A DNA stretch of 64,000 bases from positions 8,419,138 through 8,483,137 of the forward strand of contig JABACO010000009.1 of the NCBI GenBank assembly GCA_013339895.1, given 5' to 3'. Below the pieces are notes generated by a model that had not been told where the DNA came from, made no database searches, and saw only the letters and a list, made by a program, of their open reading frames with translations. The DNA comes from Ephydatia muelleri (Eukaryota > Porifera > Demospongiae > Spongillida > Spongillidae). Positions 1 through 10,869 of the stretch are shown one piece after another. Position 1 is the stretch's first letter. Each line of letters starts with the position of its first letter. Position numbers and translations under genes: made by a program.

Positions 1-643
1 TGAAAAATCATATCGTTATGTTACAGCTCAGTAATGGCTTACATGGCTGCAATACACATGTGTATGTATGCCAGCACGTCTTATTTGGGTGCGATATTTT
101 AAAAGTATTTGTGCGTGTAGCTGTAAGGTTGAAACTATATTTAGTACAATTTGATGTTGTACTGACACAATACTAGTACTGATCAACACTTCTACTCTTG
201 TACCCAGACCAACGTGATGTAAGCTGTTATCGATGTAAACGGTATTATCGCTACGTATGGTGGGTCTGGGCACACCTAAATATTTTTGTATGCCCTGATA
301 TTTGAGGACGCTGTTTGCATCTAAAAATAGCCATATGTAATGTCCGCTTCACATTATTTCTACTAATCGCTGGTTGCTCGGGTCCCGAGCGTAACTTGTC
401 TAACATCTGTAGGCATGATGTAATGGATCACTGCAAGGTTTGTGCAAGCCCTTTTCCTTTTAACGAAGGCAAGTAAAGCATCTGGGAACGCTCACATCCG
501 ATATTTGCACCATGCAGTATGCTGGAGAAACTCGAAAGGATTTTGCAGAAGGCTACGTGTGCTTATACTTTGAATCAGGCTGTTCGTAAGTATGCGGCTT
601 TAGAGAGCAATCTTATAACTAAACTTTCAGGACACAATTGTAC

Positions 644-672
644 CAGAGATAATATACCGTATATTATCTCTG
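644..672. repeat. Perfect short hairpin
   Basis: Arms 644-656 and 660-672 are perfect inverted repeats of 13 bp (CAGAGATAATATA) around a 3-base loop. It is AT-rich. It could be a MITE relic or a fragile site; no gene is attached to it. Confidence 0.7.
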
Positions 673-729
673 CATGGTGATACCAATCCAGCAGTAGTAG
701 CGAACAAATTAAGAAAAGCAGCTTCTGGT

Positions 730-840
730 TTCAGGGGACATGGCCACTCAAAGGTGGCTGACACAACCTCAGTCACATGTTCATCTTACAGCATCACTGC
801 AGATATGAAAGGTCACCTTTGAGTGGCCATGTCTCCTGAA
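730..840. repeat. Foldback element with 27-bp arms
   Basis: The arms at 730-756 and 814-840 are inverted copies with one mismatch, core GGCCACTCAAAGGTG, separated by about 57 bp. Size and shape fit a tiny non-coding foldback MITE. No coding capacity or clear target-site duplication is seen. Confidence 0.65.
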
Positions 841-1171
841 CCAAGACACTGATCATAGTTAGGTGGCGTGTCGGAAACCCGAATGTGTTTTTCTTTGCTC
901 GCTTCTGCTGCTGGATTGGTATCAGCCTACGAATACAGTATGTTAGAAACACTTTGCATTGTGTCTACATTGTACTGAGAAAATGTAAAGCGTCCGCTGT
1001 ATGGAAGAAAGAGGTGTCTGCAGTATGTGTATCAATGGGAATTCAATCGGGACAGAAATTTCATGGTTGTCATACGAAGGGTCCGCTGAATATCACTATG
1101 CAATCAGCCAGATTTTGGCTTTGTGTCTTTAATTAGCCATACGTTTCTATTGCTTGAACTGAAAATTTCAT

Positions 1172-1239
1172 AATGTACCTGTTCGAGGCAACGATCACAT
1201 CTCTGAATGTACCTGTTCGAGGCAACGATCACATCTCTG
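1172..1239. repeat. 34-bp tandem duplication
   Basis: Two adjacent identical 34-base units (1172-1205 and 1206-1239) with core TGTTCGAGGCAACGATCACA. Confidence 0.85.
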
Positions 1240-1390
1240 AATGCAATATAATGCAATTTGGCAAGAATAAATATTTCAACCAAGGCCCAATTATTTACGT
1301 TGTACAATATTTTTGGACATACAATATTCAGAAGTTTTCTTGATCCAAGATTTCTCAAAGTACAGAAGTAATGTAGGCATATGTTCTTAC

Positions 1391-1881
1391 CTGGATTGCA
1401 CATTGCTGAGCTATTATTTCCTTTGTAGATCACTTTCCTCCATGTTGTATCACCATTTAATCCTGTTGTGCACCCAGCTCTGTATCCGCCATCATTTTGA
1501 TCCAGATGCCAGCAGAGACGACTGGCACAGTCATTGCTGCCCTGACCAACGTCACAGGAATACAAGTTCACACTTGAAGAATTGGCAAAGCCAAAACTGT
1601 ATGATGGATAGCAGTACCAATAGGCACCTCCAGGATCATAGTATGCTGTAGTTGTGGAGTATGTTGCTGTAAAAACTTGTGGTGAACCAAATGCTCCAAC
1701 TGCAAATACAGTTGATGAATTGGAGCTTTTAGCACCAACAAAAACTGTTTGAGTGTCATTGCAGGCTGCAAGTCTCTTGTAGTGGTGTAGGAAGAGTATG
1801 GTTGGTCATAGCATTTCACATAGCCACTCAGGGCTAGTGCTCCCTCACTGTAGTTGTACAGGACTCCACAAGACGGAACAG
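1391..1881 (-). CDS. Gene A exon 4: Cys-rich extracellular domain
   Basis: This minus-strand exon has an acceptor ending ATACAG before 1881 and a donor CAG|GTAAGA after 1391. Its first part reads CGVLYNYSEG...GYVKCYDQPYSSY, and its end reads CASRLCWHLDQ...GGYRAGCTT...WRKVIYKGN. I recognise no named domain, but the Cys spacing and N-glycosylation sites fit a secreted module. The exon is 491 nt, whereas a phase-1 to phase-1 exon should be 492. A missing base near 1770 (the duplicate has GACTTGGCAGCC where this copy has GACTTGCAGCC) shifts the frame in the middle. It follows the NIDO exons and should splice to EGF exons left of the window, as in gene B. Whether the indel is a sequencing error or a real lesion is unresolved. 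Confidence 0.7.
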
Positions 1882-4056
1882 CTGTATATTATAATATATA
1901 AATGGGTAGGTTTGTGAGCATCGTTGCTGATACAAGCAATATATGAACACAACAATACACACCTATGCCATTGCATACTTTTAAAGTTGACATTGACTTA
2001 GTAAATGCATCTGTTACCATAGTTACAGTATAAGAACTTCGTTTAGTTTTTGACCTCGTTTTGGTCCAAACATTAAGGATTAAAGCTGATCGTTCCCATA
2101 GGCCGTTGCGGATATATGGGTCCTAAAATTTTATCCCCACTGGAACTCGTTTTGGTAAAAGTCTGAATTCTAGCCCAATACACTGGCCTTTCCTACACCT
2201 AGAAGGCTGTGCAAACCTGATACACGTAGAGTGACGCATAGTGCATGGCAATGCGCACGAATGACTCTAATGTGACTTAGTCCAGCGTAGCTAGACCCTT
2301 GCGTGGATGCGAGGGTCTGGCTACGCCGGACTTCATGTGACTAGCGCGCAACTGGCTCGCAACTCGCGCACATATACTCACCGCGACCGAGTAACGTAAT
2401 TATGACGTAATGCAAGCACATTTGCGCTTTCCCCACACCGTTTCTCTTTTGCCCATGCTTAACCTTTCTATTCCACTCGTCGTTTCACTGAAGAAAACAG
2501 CTATTGTTACCGAGTAGGTCGTGGACCTACGGTATTAGGTGTACATATGTGCACTGTCTTATATGGGCTGAAAGCCATCAGATTCCGTAGAATAGCGACA
2601 TACGATGTAATCAGATTAATCGTCTTAGCTTTATCAGATGACTGGTACGAATAATAAACCGCAATGCAACCCCAATGGAGGCAATCCCATGTGCCAGGGA
2701 TGCAGGGACCACTCCACAGTGGCACTGTGATGAGTACTAGAAGCCAAAGGTTTACAAAATATTACAAAAACAAATATTGTAACCAACTATTTTAAGAGTA
2801 CTTAAAACTGTCCCTTTCAATGTCAAAGCAAATCACTGTGCTGACTTATGCGCTGTCATGTAATGTCTAACAGGTTTTAGTCTCAGATGACATAATTGAT
2901 CAGCTAGACTATGATGGGTTCATTACTTATTGAAATATGCATATGGTGTAGATTTATCCCAGTAACCTTTGAATTAATTAAGAGACTGCATAAAAATTGA
3001 AACAAACTGTATAGAAAATACCTTGTGCCTACCAGGAATCGAGGCTAGGTTTTGACAAAGAGTTTTCAGTAAAATAAATCTGGATGTTATGCATACAAGC
3101 AACATCAGATGATTTGGAGTGACAATGAGTATTGTGGCTTGTTTACATACCAGCCAGAATTTTTTGTACTGTAAACTCTTAGTCAAAACCTAGTCTCGAT
3201 TCTTGGTTGGCACAGTGATGGTATTTTCTATACAGTGTGTTATTAAGTAACCTCTCAATAAACTAGAAGGTTACTGTGTGTTCAATAAATTTGCACCATG
3301 ATTTTGTCAAGCAACAAATACATTTGTTGTCCTGCACCAATTGTACTGGAATTTGCAGATCGAGAAATGTAGCTTTGTAGGAAAAAAAATGGAATATTTT
3401 GAAAATGGAGTGATGCATGTATGCGTTGTGTTACAAACAGTTATTTGGTGCATGTACAGTAATTTCTTACACAGATACAAATTACTTCAGAAGGTGAATG
3501 GGAACACCATGCATGTCAAGGAAATGACCATCAAGTGTTTATCTGGATGGTTGTTTTTAAACTTTAATATTTTTATTGCATCGTTTTGTAGAGATGAGTA
3601 AATAATGGCAATTAGGTCATATGTATGTTTGATCCAAACCCTAATTCAGGAATAATATTGTGATTGCATATCATACTCTGATTTGTACTTAATAAGTATT
3701 TAATAGGATGGGATAGAACACAGATTTGAGATTTGAATGATATACCAATTGGTGATAAAATCCACACAGTGCATAATATCTAGTGATCTCAGATGCTTCA
3801 GTTCCCACAATAATGCAGAAATTTTAACTTCATTCAAAAAACGATAAGAATATCAATACCCTTTACTATTGAGATGCTTTAAACCTTCAAATCAATTATA
3901 AGCTTGTTATAGGATTTGCATGCAGCTTCGTAAGTTTTATGTTATTCTGAGGCATACATACAGTCATGCTAAACATGTTGCATGGATCATGGATATCTCG
4001 TTTTCAAAGTGCTCTGTCTCTACAAGAGTAGTGTAAAGCTTCCTATATGAATGTAC
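1882..4056 (-). other. Intron of gene A
   Basis: Mostly AT-rich intron. The segment 2640-2750 is strongly conserved with 52590-52700 in the duplicate. One minus-strand frame there (core WSGPCIPGTWDCLHWGC) is retained with only an in-frame 3-nt difference, so a small unrecognised exon is possible. Segments at 2974-3600 also resemble 53930-54400. Nothing else is identified. Confidence 0.45.
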
Positions 4057-4288
4057 CTTGACTTATTAGGAAGATCCATTGCCCACCGATTCCAACATTG
4101 CTGTTGCCAGTGATGTTGAGGATGTAAGGTGTTCTTGATCCAGGAATATTCACATAGTTCACATTGTTTCCAGCATTGAACCCAATCTGTGCTCCAGATG
4201 ATGGCCATTGTATCAATCCATCTGCATACTGGAGTATTGCATACGATCTGACATTGTCTGTTGCAAGGACAGCTTGAAATGTGTTGGT
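4057..4288 (-). CDS. Gene A exon 3: C-terminal half of NIDO domain
   Basis: The acceptor TTTCACAG precedes 4288 and the donor CAAG|GTACAT follows 4057; the exon is 232 nt, phase 0 to phase 1. It encodes TNTFQAVLATDNVRSY..., then the hallmark GAQIGFNAGNN and FNIPGS-type motif (YVNIPGSRTPYILNI), closing with NVGIGGQWIF. This is the second half of the nidogen extracellular (NIDO) domain, known from nidogen, alpha-tectorin, SNED1 and mucin-4, and it fits a secreted or surface-anchored protein. It is collinear with 54892-55124, which carries one extra base near the same place as the GGQWIF motif; this copy keeps the consensus frame. Confidence 0.85.
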
Positions 4289-4735
4289 CTGTGAAATGTA
4301 ATATACATTAGTTTTAGTTCAGACATTCAACATAACAGTATGTGAAGGATTGACCACTACATATGACATGCAATATACGCAACAATAATGCTCATCACAA
4401 ATGAAGACAGGTTAAATTAATATGACTCAAAAGAAAAATTGATATAGCACTTGATTTCTTTTACATGCATTGCAGTCGCTAGGTAAACACGGTTACATGT
4501 AAGCTGTTAAGTAGTTATACCATACACTCTAAATAAACAAATTCAAAACCCCTCTATTATCAAAGTTATTCAAGATCAAGGTTAGAGAGCTAATTAATAA
4601 TAGGGAACGCTCTACGAGATAATGACCCTAGAGGATTTATGTTTATAACATAAAACCCAAATTGCTATAACATACGACTTCTTTATTTTCAAAACCTCGT
4701 CCTGCACCATTCACTATGCGAATATGGTGCCTTGT

Positions 4736-5198
4736 ACAATCATAGTGCCGACGTTACGAGGTCCGATATCCCATTAGGTTTAAAACCTCCACATTTTTAG
4801 GTAGGAGTGTTAAAATCTCTTCAACTTCGGTGTATACGTAGAGGGGTCCTGTCGCTATTGATACGTTCGTTAATTTGTATCCTACCCGTTACAGAGATGC
4901 AGTTGTGTAAAGTTTATGCACAGTTTCCCGCTCGATTCCGCCCAAAATTTCCCCATACATTGAATAGCACATGGTTTGCCAAAATGATTGGCGCGAAACG
5001 ACTGGGAAAATGTGCATTAACTTCACACAGCAATATCTCCGTAATGGATAAAGCAATTAACGAAGAGAACAAATCAATAGTGATAGACGCTTCTACATAC
5101 AAACACAATTTGAAACAATTTAAACGCTTCTACCTATAGGTGTAGATATTTTGAACCATATATGATATCAGACCTCGTAACGTCGGCACTATGATTGT
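4736..5198. mobile_element. Non-autonomous TIR element, 463 bp
   Basis: The ends are inverted copies: 4736-4770 and 5164-5198 match over about 35 bases with one mismatch (end sequence ACAATCATAGTGCCGACG). The interior at about 5000-5135 resembles the interior of the larger TIR element at 49482-50379 (about 50025-50130). That interior has a reading frame containing ISVMDKAINEENKSI, with counterparts in both elements. No transposase motif is visible. No clear target-site duplication was found. Confidence 0.75.
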
Positions 5199-5674
5199 GA
5201 TTTTTAATAAAATTCACTATGAAATGAAGTAAAGCCATCATTTGATTTAGGTATTATAATTATGTAATAGTAAGTAATAAAAAGTCCAGTGGTTTGCAGT
5301 GTTTAAAGTGTGATATTTACTTGCAAATCAAATTTAATAGTTTATCAAACTTTTATTTATAAATCATACACAGTTAATAACTGTTGTCATATACTATTAT
5401 ACGACATTATACGACATTAATTAAAACTTATTTGATCTTATCTTTATGCTTATTACATTTTAATAACACAGTTCGTATTGGCCTAACTTCCAGATTGTAT
5501 ATGCCTATTAGATATTATTAAATTATACTCATTTCAAACCTTAGCCTTAATTTTGTAGCACCAGGAATAATGCAATATCAAGGATACATGCAGGCAGGTA
5601 AGTCAGAGCAGCACCTCCAAGTGTAGCAAGTATGATGCCATCCAGGGGTGCCCGTAGGCAGTGCACAATCAAAC

Positions 5675-5679
<5 letters not shown>

Positions 5680-5757
<78 letters not shown>

Positions 5758-5942
5758 CACACACACACACACATACACACACACACACCATCAATATCCT
5801 ACTGTGGTCTAACTTGTTAATACTTGTTTTAGTTATGTATTGTTTGCCCCACTCCCATGCCGGTGTATGTGTGTCTACGTGCATGTGTGTGTAGGTGTGT
5901 GTGTATGTGTGAGTGTGTGTGCATGTGTGTGTGTGTGTGTGT
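5680..5942. repeat. (CT)n(CA)n and (TG)n microsatellites
   Basis: A pure CT run passes into a CA run (about 5680-5790), followed by a looser TG-rich tract (5868-5942). Confidence 0.95.
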
Positions 5943-6258
5943 AAGATGTATGAGTGAAGCAAAATAAATGAAACTGAAACACTTTGGCTGCTGTATTGCA
6001 TAATTTGGAATGGATTTACTTGCATTCAACAAATCGATGTGTAGTGAACAAGTCAGTCTATTGCACAGATACATGGAGTGCTCGATCCATGAATGGAGTA
6101 TTATCATTACCGTGGTATTGCATAGCTATAAATCATTTCAGGTGAGACTATAGTTGCTTTGAACAGTCTAGCATGATTTCAATAAACATACATACGGTAA
6201 GAGCATAATGTTAAACTTTCATCAGATTAATGAAAAACATGATTGTGTTCAATACTAC

Positions 6259-6534
6259 CTTGTCTATTCCACTGCAACAGTAGCCAACATGATCCCAAGT
6301 TGCAATGAACAGCCACTGTAGACTAACACTGGTCCCGGTCAGAGCACGAATGTCATTTGCTGCCTTTGCCAGGAGTACAGCATTTTGTGTAATTCTGTAC
6401 CACACACTGCCAGTACCTCTGGTGTCAACATCGGCCTGATAAATAGCTACCACCGGATAGGTTGGGATAGGAAACTGTGTTGGCACATACGAAGTCCATG
6501 ACACATTAAACGATAGATCACCATTGTTGTTCAC
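6259..6534 (-). CDS. Gene A exon 2: N-terminal half of NIDO domain
   Basis: The acceptor TTTTTTAG precedes 6534 and the donor ACAAG|GTAGTA follows 6259; 276 nt, phase 0 to 0. The product starts VNNNGDLSF and contains FPIPTYPVVAIYQADVDTRG, SVWYR and QWLFIATWDHVGY. These are the defining NIDO motifs (NNNG.ISF, ADVDTR, W..VGYY). It joins in frame to the signal-peptide exon (STVF|VNNNG). The duplicate at 60812-61087 has the same length and boundaries. The protein should be secreted or on the cell surface; mucin/tectorin/nidogen relatives share this module, so domain alone does not give a function. Confidence 0.9.
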
Positions 6535-6711
6535 CTAAAAAATAGTGGGAGATGACATGGGCACTGGTCGATCTGTTTAATTATGATTGGTACAAATATA
6601 TCCCAGGTTTCACATCCTCAACCCTACCATTAGGTTTCAATGTGCACAATAAAATGAAAATGCATCTTTTATGTACATTGCCATATATGCACTACTGGAA
6701 AGTAAACTTAC

Positions 6712-6906
6712 AAATACGGTAGAATAGTTAGCTCCAAAGAACAGAAATGGAGTTGGCAATACAATAGCAGAAGATGCTGAATCATCGCTAGGAGGTAGTA
6801 GAGTGTCACCAGCAGCAGATCCGTAGGAATAGAATGAGCTCAATGGGATTGCTATTCCAGAAGGTATGCTCAATAGCAATATCACTGCAGTGAACTCTGT
6901 CAGCAT
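6712..6906 (-). CDS. Gene A exon 1: signal peptide and start of NIDO
   Basis: The ATG at 6906 opens a hydrophobic signal peptide (MLTEFTAVILLLSIPSGIAI). It is followed by FYSYGSAAGDTLLPPSDD and PTPFLFFGANYSTVF, the usual start of NIDO proteins (FYPFG...GDTLLP..D). The donor TATTT|GTAAGT gives a 195-nt coding exon in phase 0. The start is chosen because it directly opens the signal peptide. Upstream (6910-7150) is AT-rich with no clear TATA-box evidence. Four exons of the gene lie in this window; the rest lies beyond position 1. Confidence 0.85.
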
Positions 6907-7163
6907 CTTTCTGTATCAGTATACATGATAAAAAGTTAGGGGGCTTCAATGTTATCAAGCTTGCATTATATGTTGTAGATTATTATTCCTTTTACAGTAT
7001 AATTTCATATATATATACGTAGATCTTAAACTGGTATCTACTGGTTCTGTCAAATCTTTTGTGCATTTTTAATTCCAGCTGCAGAAATTCTGATTCCAAA
7101 CTGGGGCTATACAAAGTGAAAAAACCTCACAAAAAACACAATGTTAATGCTCAATTTCAATAC

Positions 7164-7304
7164 CAGGGGCGGACGCAGGATTTAGAGTTAGGGGGGGGGG
7201 GGGGGGGGGGGGGGCGCAAGTGGCATATCCAGGATTTCAGCGAGGGGGGTGCTTAAGGTTAGGCCCCATACGAAAAGTGGGGGGGAGGGGCAGTCCGCTT
7301 ACGA

Positions 7305-7337
<33 letters not shown>

Positions 7338-7647
7338 GCAGTCGCTTACGACGGGGGGGGGGGGGGGGGGGGGGGGGCCAGTCCGCTTACGACGGGGGGG
7401 GGGGGGGGGGGGGGGGGGCAGTGCAGTCGCTACCACGACGGGGGGGGGGGGGGGGGGGGGGGGCGGCCCAGGCCCCTCTGCCCCCCCCCCCCCCCCCGGT
7501 TCCTACGCCTCTGAAACGGTTACAATTTTGACCAAGAGGGTGCTCAAGCACTTCGCGAATGAACTTATTTGTCGTTTTTTATTTTTTTTTTTCATTCTTT
7601 AATTTTATTCATTCTTGAGACGGAGGGGGGTGCCCGAGCCCCCTGAG

Positions 7648-7684
<37 letters not shown>

Positions 7685-7855
7685 TATAGATACGCCACTA
7701 ACCTACGTGCTACCTAGGTATACTTCACACGCGCGCGCGAATGAACGTATAATACATGCCGGCAAAGGTTAACTTATTATAATTTTTTTGTCATCCATAT
7801 GTTAGGGGGAGCGTGCGCCCTCCACGCCCCCCCCCCCCCCCTAAATCCGCCACTG
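7164..7855. mobile_element. CAGGGGCGG-TIR MITE with G-run array
   Basis: The element begins CAGGGGCGGACGC and ends CTAAATCCGCCACTG, and is flanked by a perfect 5-bp duplication AATAC (7159-7163 and 7856-7860). Its interior holds about five units of a 15-base motif (CAGTCCGCTTACGAC) separated by pure G runs of roughly 20-40 bases, then a long C run. TIR type and 5-bp duplication suggest a hAT-like (hAT5-type) non-autonomous element. Reading frames across it are glycine/proline artefacts. Confidence 0.8.
7191..7684. repeat. G-run/C-run tandem array
   Basis: Runs of G at 7191-7214, 7305-7336, 7354-7378, 7394-7418 and 7440-7463, plus a C run of about 34 at 7651-7684. All runs are long enough for G-quadruplexes, and their lengths are likely unreliable in any assembly. 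Confidence 0.85.
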
Positions 7856-8164
7856 AATACATCATAAAGCTCACCAGTAAAGCTACAACGTTCACTACCC
7901 ATTCTTGAACAATAATCTACCTTATTTGCAGCACTTTTGTGTCATGATGCTTGCATTCCGTACATTTGAAAACAGCCTCATTTCATTTTATTTCATTGAG
8001 ATGATGCAGGTACGCAAACAAAGAAAAATGTGTAGCCAAATAGGTTGTGTGTGTGTGTGTGTGTGAGGGGGTTGCATGTCAAAATTCAGGTGAGTGTACT
8101 CTTTATGTCTGTCATCAGGACTACATAGTCAAGGTACATTACGTTCAATGATCTTCAAAGAGAA

Positions 8165-8460
8165 CGTGAGTTTTTTTATAATTCCAACGGACAGAGGCGG
8201 CGCGAAATGTGGATCAATGCGCTAGGCTTTGTTCCATCCACGAATGCAGGGTTTGTGGTAAACATTTCATTTCAGGTAAATCATTCTAGAGCATGTACTA
8301 ATGTGTGTCAAACTGATGTACAGGATGGTATACTTTCATAGGTAAATCATCAAAGGATGAAAACAATGTTGACTATCTTCGTCTGTGTTTTGGAGAGGCA
8401 AAACTAAATCCCCCACGGGAACACATGTATCAATCCTCAGTCACGAAAGGGTATGTTGTG
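8165..8460 (+). pseudogene. THAP-domain exon pair, frameshifted
   Basis: In three successive frames the plus strand reads VSFFIIPTDR, then RRREMWINALGFVPST, then RVCGKHFISG. In order these match the THAP zinc-finger pattern (FP.D..RR..W.......PS..S.VCS.HF). A donor CAG|GTAAAT at 8275/8276 joins an acceptor CATAG at 8341, continuing GKSSKDENNVDYLRLCF, the usual THAP C-terminal extension. The N-terminal C2CH cysteines are not seen. Two single-base frameshifts within about 100 bp make it a fragment or a badly called exon. THAP proteins are DNA-binding and often transposon-derived (P-element family). Confidence 0.6.
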
Positions 8461-8528
8461 AGACATTGGGTGAAGAGAGTAATGGAAGCACTATCAATGG
8501 TCAAGTTCATCTGGATAATGCTAATGGT

Positions 8529-8813
8529 TTAATCCGTAGACCAAGTGAAGCTTTGTGAAGCATTATACCTCGTGAAATAATGATGGGCTTCAAGACTCTT
8601 GAAAGCTTTCAGTTTTTCCTTAGTGTACCCTCCTGGTGTATCAATCAGATGCGTATATATGGCTGGAAAGTCGACTGCCAGCCATTGTCTAATATCATCT
8701 ATCCAGTGGCGATCGCTAAAACAATAAGGATCCATGGTTTCATCAAATGTATCTCCAACAGTTCCGTGAAAACATTGGAGCTTTCTGACGTAGCGCGCCT
8801 TGTCGTTAGCCAA
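8529..8813 (-). pseudogene. N-terminal fragment of YqaJ-associated transposon protein
   Basis: The minus-strand frame reads DIRQWLAVDFPAIYTHLIDTPGGYTKEKLKAFKSLEAHHYFTR. The motif (YT.E.LKA(F/Y)KSLEA..YF) is typical of the N-terminal region of SWIM/YqaJ-type exonuclease proteins spread through invertebrate genomes by transposons. A plausible donor (CACGAG|GTATAA) follows the motif. The downstream nuclease domain is not present in this window, so this is an orphan exon or remnant. It lies antiparallel to the nearby THAP fragment; the two domain types often co-occur in the same transposon communities. Confidence 0.5.
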
Positions 8814-8881
8814 TACGCCGTTGATATAGTCATAGAATTACATAATAAACTTCGAATTAAAGCACAATTTGTCCCCCAGTA

Positions 8882-10616
8882 AACATTGACGGCAATGTTT
8901 AGAACGTTCCCGTGATGTCACTGCAAAAGGTCTATAGGCCGATTACAGTTATTGTATCATCATTTGGCCATTAATAGCCAAGCAACTTCTAGCGACGAAT
9001 TGCAGGAACAGAGAACAAACAAGTTGCATGCAGTGTCAATTATTCTGCGCTTACCAAATACATATCTTAAACCTCCTTAAGATTGGTTCCATGCACACAC
9101 TATCCATTGCGAGCTGCGCGGCGTGCACGTTTCTCCACACTGCGCAGCCTACATGCACTACTTGCTATCTGTCATCACATGTATAGCCGCTTGCCAGAAC
9201 AGTTGTAGACCGTTACAAAAGACCTTCACATGCACTCGATGTCCCGCGCTTTGTGACATTATGTAGGGATGTTACAAAAAAATTCAAATCCAACCAATAG
9301 AAATAAAAATAGTACTGTCAAGAAGAGCGTAAAAAACAAAACTTAATGATACTCAAGCACAGCGCAGATGTTTAAAATTTAAAAAGTTATCGCCTTTTAA
9401 AGAGCAAAAATTATCGTTATTTTTTGTTACGGACGTCAATGAGAACCGTGCGACCCATTCTGCGTATTAAGAAATCACATGAAATTCGCAACGTATTGAT
9501 GAAATTATACTGTTGATCTTTCTGTCACAATAGGAAATGGGTTCTTGTATTGAATATCTTTATTAAAGGATAAAAATCATGCAATCACTCCCCCTTCTCG
9601 GCGAGTTTGAAGAACAAAAACTGTCTAGGGTTCGAGACACTAGCTTCTTCATTTCACAAGATAAAAAAGAAGAAACTGATGATTCAGAAGCATGTTGTGA
9701 GGTAGAAGGTAGGTGTGAAAACAGCTCCCTCACAGTTCTGATTCGGCTGGACTCACATAAGCATACGTATAAGTATAGCACATGTCCATTCAAAAATTCA
9801 TTGTTTTCAGGCAACATTGAGAAGTTATCAAGTAGGTGCTGCTTGATAATTCCTGGCTTGGCATTCGGTTTTATCACTTTGCGTCGTTTCTTTGCTGGAT
9901 TGGCCATGAATCAAACGCTAGAATTGGCAACCAAAAGCCGATATTTTACACCTCGAACAAAGAAAAAAAACTGGCAACCAACAGACCGTACACAATACTT
10001 CCCACCTCGAACGAATAAACTGGCAACGATGAACGAATGAACTAGCAACCAACTGACAACAATACTTCACAGGTGCGCAATCAAAGAATGCATGTATAAA
10101 AATAATACACCAGCATACGTTTAACAATGCACCATTGTTCGGAACAATAAAGCCGTTCTGCTTGCTGGCTGCGCTTCGCTACGCTACTTATTGTCTTCTA
10201 GTTCTATACCATCCGTTCTTTTGTGATGTCACCAAATGCCTCATGCCCTGGGATGGTCCTCTACTGAAATAGAGAACAAAAAGTTAGTTAAACAATATAC
10301 AATTATACGAGCGTAACAACTAACCAGGATAGATAATAATAGAGGTGAACATATACCAAATGTCGGGCGTTACAACTTCTTTTGGAATCGTCAGATTGTC
10401 TCGAAATTTTGTCAAACACAAGATAATAAGCAGTATTACGAGTCCAGATACTTTTCTAAGTGGTCTGAATCTCGGATCTGGGTGTTCTGATACGTTAAAG
10501 ATGTGTCATTTTTAGTAACGGGCAATACTGTTAAGAGGAGAGTTTATTTTTTGAAGTCAATACAGATTACCGAAGAGGAATCTGTGTACTTTGTCAGTAA
10601 CTAAGCAACTGCCATA
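8882..10616. other. Intergenic; one doubtful basic reading frame
   Basis: No recognisable gene. A minus-strand frame at 9563-9907 (114 aa) begins MANPAKKRRKV and so has a nuclear-localisation-like basic cluster, but it has no recognisable domain, and a plus-strand frame of similar length overlaps it. I treat it as unproven. Confidence 0.4.
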
Positions 10617-10696
10617 AATGCTACGCCGTGAACCAATAGGAGGCACCCTATATCATGCGTACGCGAAGAGCGTTGAAAACTTGGACGCAAATTTTA

Positions 10697-10716
10697 CGAA
10701 CAAGATGGCGGCCAAT
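10697..10716 (+). promoter_or_regulatory. YY1-like motif with adjacent CCAAT
   Basis: The sequence CAAGATGGCGGCCAATT contains a perfect YY1 core (AAGATGGCGGC) overlapping a CCAAT box. This combination is common at TSSs of metazoan genes. A short plus-strand frame (10618-10869) spans it but has no recognisable domain, so the target gene is unknown. Confidence 0.35.
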
Positions 10717-10869
10717 TATTTGCAGAATTGTAACATACCTACATTATGCGAAACCGCCCTTATATATTTATTCCACATATTCAATCCCACCTCTTTCACA
10801 TCCTTGATCTACGCAGCAATACTACAAACGCCTACAGTTGGCAACAATGTAGGGTCTTACCGTCACTAG

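Larger units (their letters stand above)
1..1390. other. Intron/flank downstream of gene A Cys-rich exon
   Basis: No convincing exon is seen. The first 170 bases resemble 48918-49050, which lies just upstream (in gene sense) of the EGF exon array of gene B, so the EGF exons of gene A should lie beyond the left edge. The stretch holds two hairpins (644-672 and 730-840) and a 34-bp tandem duplication (1172-1239). Confidence 0.5.
4289..6258 (-). other. Intron of gene A with TIR element and microsatellites
   Basis: Between the two NIDO exons lie a 463-bp TIR element (4736-5198) and (CT)n(CA)n and (TG)n arrays (5680-5942). Short repetitive reading frames here are translated microsatellite. No exon is seen. 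Confidence 0.6.

Noticed and set aside
5547..6107. Cys-Val and Thr-His repeat proteins
   Set aside because: Translated (CA)n/(TG)n microsatellite; the same applies at 23655-23887 and 26921-27807.
7220..7602. Gly/Pro-rich open frames over the G-run array
   Set aside because: They are translations of homopolymer G/C runs in a MITE.
9563..9907. Protein with KKRRKV nuclear-localisation-like motif
   Set aside because: Single frame with no domain, overlapped by an equally long opposite frame; a short basic cluster is weak evidence.
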